NCBI RefSeq assembly: GCF_040822065.1
Contig: NZ_CP162005.1
Span: 5,914,384 to 5,978,383 of the forward strand
DNA length: 64,000 bases
Origin: Pedobacter sp. WC2423
GTDB taxonomy: Bacteria; Bacteroidota; Bacteroidia; Sphingobacteriales; Sphingobacteriaceae
Reading direction: 5' to 3'
Shown: positions 62,198-64,000 of the stretch, piece by piece
How positions within the stretch are numbered: position 1 is the first letter of the stretch
How the letters are laid out: each line of letters opens with the position of its first letter
Position numbers and translations under genes: made by a program
Notes under the pieces: generated by a model
The model's database searches: none
The model's input: only the letters and a program-made list of their open reading frames with translations
What the model was told of the DNA's origin: nothing

Positions 62198-62632
62198 ATG
62201 GAAATGCTTAAACTGGAGCAGCAGCTCTGCTTCCCGATCTACGCTTTGTCAAGACAGATCACCGCTTTGTATCGTCCTTTGCTGGAGAAACTGGATCTCA
62301 CTTATCCTCAATATTTAGTGATGCTGTTGCTTTGGGAGACCAATAAAATCAGCATTAAGGAAATTGGTGAAAAGCTTTTGCTGGATACCGGAACTTTAAC
62401 GCCGTTATTGAAAAGACTGGAACAAAAAAAATATCTGACCAGGAAAAGAAGTGAAGAAGATGAGCGGATTGTAGTGATAGAGCTGACCGGTGGCGGATTG
62501 AAATTGAAGTATGCTGCGGCCGGAATCCCGGGTGCTTTGTTTTGCGCTCTGGATATTACAGAAGGCGAAATGGTCAGTCTTCAACAAAAACTAACAGGAA
62601 TTTTAAATACAATAAATAAACATCATGGATAA
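62198..62632 (+). CDS. ohrR: Organic peroxide-sensing MarR-family repressor OhrR
   Basis: 144 residues from the ATG at 62198; an upstream TTG at 62153 would place the operator inside the gene and is rejected. The N-terminal LEQQLCFPIYALSRQ contains the peroxide-sensing cysteine (Cys11) at the position of B. subtilis Cys15; TYPQYLVMLLLWE, LDTGTLTPLLKRLEQK and RKRSEEDERIV form the winged helix and wing. No second C-terminal cysteine, so it should be the one-Cys type using a thiol cofactor. Its 3' end overlaps ohr by 8 bp. Confidence 0.95.
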   Translation: MEMLKLEQQLCFPIYALSRQITALYRPLLEKLDLTYPQYLVMLLLWETNKISIKEIGEKLLLDTGTLTPLLKRLEQKKYLTRKRSEEDERIVVIELTGGGLKLKYAAAGIPGALFCALDITEGEMVSLQQKLTGILNTINKHHG

Positions 62633-63050
62633 AATTGAAAAATTATATACTGCTGAAGCGAGTGCTACGGGTGGTAGAAATGGAAATGTAAAATCATCGG
62701 ACGGCGTTTTAGATCTGGAAGTAAGAATGCCCAAAGAACTTGGAGGCGGGGCTGGAGCTTATACAAATCCTGAACAGCTTTTTGCAGCAGGTTATGCAGC
62801 TTGTTTTGATAGTGCTTTGAATTTAGTGATCAAAATGGATAAGGTTCAGACTGGTGAAACTAAAGTAACCGCTAAGGTCAGTATCGGAAAGAACAGTACA
62901 GGGGGCTTTCAGCTGGCTGTAAAGCTTTCAGTAGCCATTCCGGGGGTAGATGCTGAAGTTGCGAAAACATTGACGGAGAAAGCACATCAGGTATGTCCTT
63001 ACTCAAATGCTACCCGTGGCAACATTGAGGTTGAACTTGAAAATGTTTAA
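62625..63050 (+). CDS. ohr: Organic hydroperoxide reductase Ohr
   Basis: Thiol peroxidase of 141 residues that reduces organic hydroperoxides. Catalytic cysteines are Cys63 (AACFDSAL) and Cys124 (HQVCPYSNATRGN); the active-site arginine/glutamate region GGAGAYTNPEQLFAAGYA is typical. Overlaps ohrR by 8 bp, so both are expressed from the OhrR-controlled promoter when the repressor is oxidised. Confidence 0.96.
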   Translation: MDKIEKLYTAEASATGGRNGNVKSSDGVLDLEVRMPKELGGGAGAYTNPEQLFAAGYAACFDSALNLVIKMDKVQTGETKVTAKVSIGKNSTGGFQLAVKLSVAIPGVDAEVAKTLTEKAHQVCPYSNATRGNIEVELENV

Positions 63051-63058
63051 ATAAGTAT

Positions 63059-63098
63059 AACTGCGACCCTTGAATTATAGAACAATAGGGTCGTAGTT
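63059..63098 (+). terminator. Terminator after ohr
   Basis: AACTGCGACCCT (63059-63070) pairs with AGGGTCGTAGTT (63087-63098), all 12 pairs possible in RNA with one G-U. Confidence 0.7.
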
Positions 63099-63113
63099 AT
63101 CTATTAAAACGAC

Positions 63114-63205
63114 GTTGAAGAGATATTGCAATGAGGTTGGAATGACTGTAGTCATTGCAAGGTCATTGGAAGGTCATTCCAACGTCATTACAACCTCACT
63201 CCAAC
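63114..63205. repeat. Array of 11-bp units in inverted arrangement
   Basis: Right half: GTCATTGCAAG, GTCATTGGAAG, GTCATTCCAAC, GTCATTACAAC, CTCACTCCAAC (63151-63205), five contiguous 11-bp units. Left half, in the opposite sense: GTTGAAGAGAT, ATTGCAATGAG, GTTGGAATGAC (63114-63146). A 4-bp TGTA separates them. GTTGGAATGAC is the exact reverse complement of the third right unit, so a long hairpin can form. It is not a CRISPR array (units far too short, no spacers). Confidence 0.75.
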
Positions 63206-64000
63206 ACACTGTCAGGGCTCTTTTTAACCTGCTTTCTTATACTTTTTTTCGGGCCAAAGGCATATTTTGTAAAAACCTCATCATCCGGGTCCTTAATTTT
63301 CTCCTGATTAACTTAATTTTACAGTTAGTGTCAGTAGGCATAATCTCGTTTCTGCGGGACGATCTGGCTGTTTGTGGGTATCTTCTTTAGAGCCTTGGAA
63401 ATGTCATTTACAGGTGTCTTATTTTGCTTAAACTGATCTGCTGCGGCTTATCAATTTAAAGGAATGTGTAAAACGTCACTGATTTTTTCTCTTCTCTTTT
63501 TTATTGCTGGTGACCCGGGCAATCGCTACTGCGCTGCACACTGAGCTAACTGTTCACTTTGTTCAATAATCTTTAGCTATTTTAGCTGTAAGCTTGGTCT
63601 TTTTAATTATTCGATTGTTGTATTTTATTTAAAATGAGTTATATATGTGTTTTATATAAACATTTAGTGAATGACAAGTTGTCGCTTCTCACTTTTTTGA
63701 TTTTAAATATAGTTTGCAGAAAGGTCTGAAATAGCCGGTTTTTTTTGGTAATATTGTCCTGTATTAAGGAATGAAAACCGTTAGTTTGAGCAATAGTTAT
63801 AAACACTGAATTTTCAATGTGGATAAGTTATCCACAAAAAAGACGCTTTTTTCCAGGCTATCGTTTTGCCTGTTAGCGACTTACAAATTAGGTGAGATTT
63901 TATGATTTTTTGTTGGTAATTTTTAGGATCTTCGCCCTCCCAAAACGGCAGAGTATTTGGTCGTTGTTTAAGTAGAATACCATTAATTTATAGAATAACT
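63206..64000. other. Gene-free right end; candidate replication-origin-type region
   Basis: About 800 bp without a convincing ORF. It becomes very AT-rich around 63600-63665, including TTATATA/TATATAA inverted copies, and holds two perfect DnaA boxes at 63818-63836. The sequence to the right of the window is needed to see whether dnaA follows. Confidence 0.45.
63818..63836. promoter_or_regulatory. Two perfect DnaA boxes in inverted orientation
   Basis: TGTGGATAA (63818-63826) and TTATCCACA (63828-63836), both identical to the strong consensus box, separated by one G to make a 19-bp palindrome. A one-mismatch box TTATAAACA lies at 63797-63805. Confidence 0.6.

Noticed and set aside
63114..63205. 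CRISPR array
   Set aside because: Units are 11 bp, contiguous and without spacers, and no cas gene is present.
63115..63390. Open frame of 91 codons on the plus strand after ohr
   Set aside because: It runs through the 11-bp repeat array, its product is low in charged residues with no recognisable motif, and it lacks a plausible leader.
1..64000. tRNA, rRNA, insertion sequences, prophage or integrative elements
   Set aside because: Scanning all intergenic gaps showed no tRNA arm pattern; no transposase, integrase or phage structural protein was found.

Overview
The window looks like chromosome of a Sphingobacteriaceae-type bacterium in the phylum Bacteroidota, most likely Pedobacter or a close relative. 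This is inferred from the gene families: SusC/SusD pairs, a FecI/FecR/TonB-receptor locus with an STN domain, a type IX secretion (T9SS) type B cargo with a PorP/SprF protein, many lipoproteins with SxxC-type lipoboxes, and -7 promoter elements of the TAnnTTTG type. I found no rRNA, tRNA, insertion sequence, prophage or CRISPR array. Coding density is high, and most transcription units end in clear intrinsic terminators.

Layout. 1-2.6 kb: sulfate assimilation operon cysH (5' end missing)-cysD-cysN. 2.7-9.3 kb: tail-specific protease, GntP-type permease, DUF2490 outer-membrane protein and an M3 metallopeptidase. 9.4-13.8 kb: a zincless Fpg/Nei glycosylase and a heterodimeric ABC exporter with one degenerate ATP site. 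13.9-17.4 kb (minus strand): a lipoprotein, a PheC-like periplasmic solute-binding/dehydratase protein, an M28 peptidase and MsrB. 17.5-23.2 kb (minus): a tripartite RND efflux operon (adaptor-pump-outer-membrane factor). 23.3-26.1 kb: DUF2480 protein, a SufR-like Fe-S regulator behind a perfect palindromic operator, a Dabb protein and an EEP-family hydrolase. 26.2-40.7 kb: an S41 lipoprotein, then an ECF sigma/FecR/TonB-receptor signalling unit followed by a beta-helix lipoprotein, a small lipoprotein, a 1587-residue MBG-repeat T9SS cargo and its PorP/SprF partner. 41-47 kb: ROK regulator-SusC-SusD operon behind a 30-bp palindrome. 47-50.6 kb: a 47-residue small ORF, an XRE regulator, an Lrp/AsnC regulator divergent from a histidine-decarboxylase-like enzyme, and a stand-alone receiver protein. 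50.9-58.4 kb: VirJ-like hydrolase, exported chorismate-mutase-like protein translationally linked to an orphan GHKL ATPase, cyclophilin, LspA, iron-permease-like protein, DUF892 protein, L,D-transpeptidase and an alpha/beta hydrolase. 58.6-63 kb: sphingomyelin-synthase-like PAP2 protein, PepD, FabV, and the OhrR-Ohr peroxide unit. The last 0.95 kb has no convincing gene but holds an 11-bp-unit inverted repeat array and two perfect DnaA boxes, and may lie next to oriC/dnaA.

Most promising for follow-up: (i) the sigma/FecR-controlled surface locus ending in a T9SS cargo-PorP/SprF pair; (ii) the orphan GHKL ATPase coupled to an exported chorismate-mutase-like protein; (iii) the 11-bp repeat array and DnaA-box palindrome at the right end; (iv) the SufR-like regulator with its start-site operator. 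All functions are read by eye from motifs; no database search was possible.
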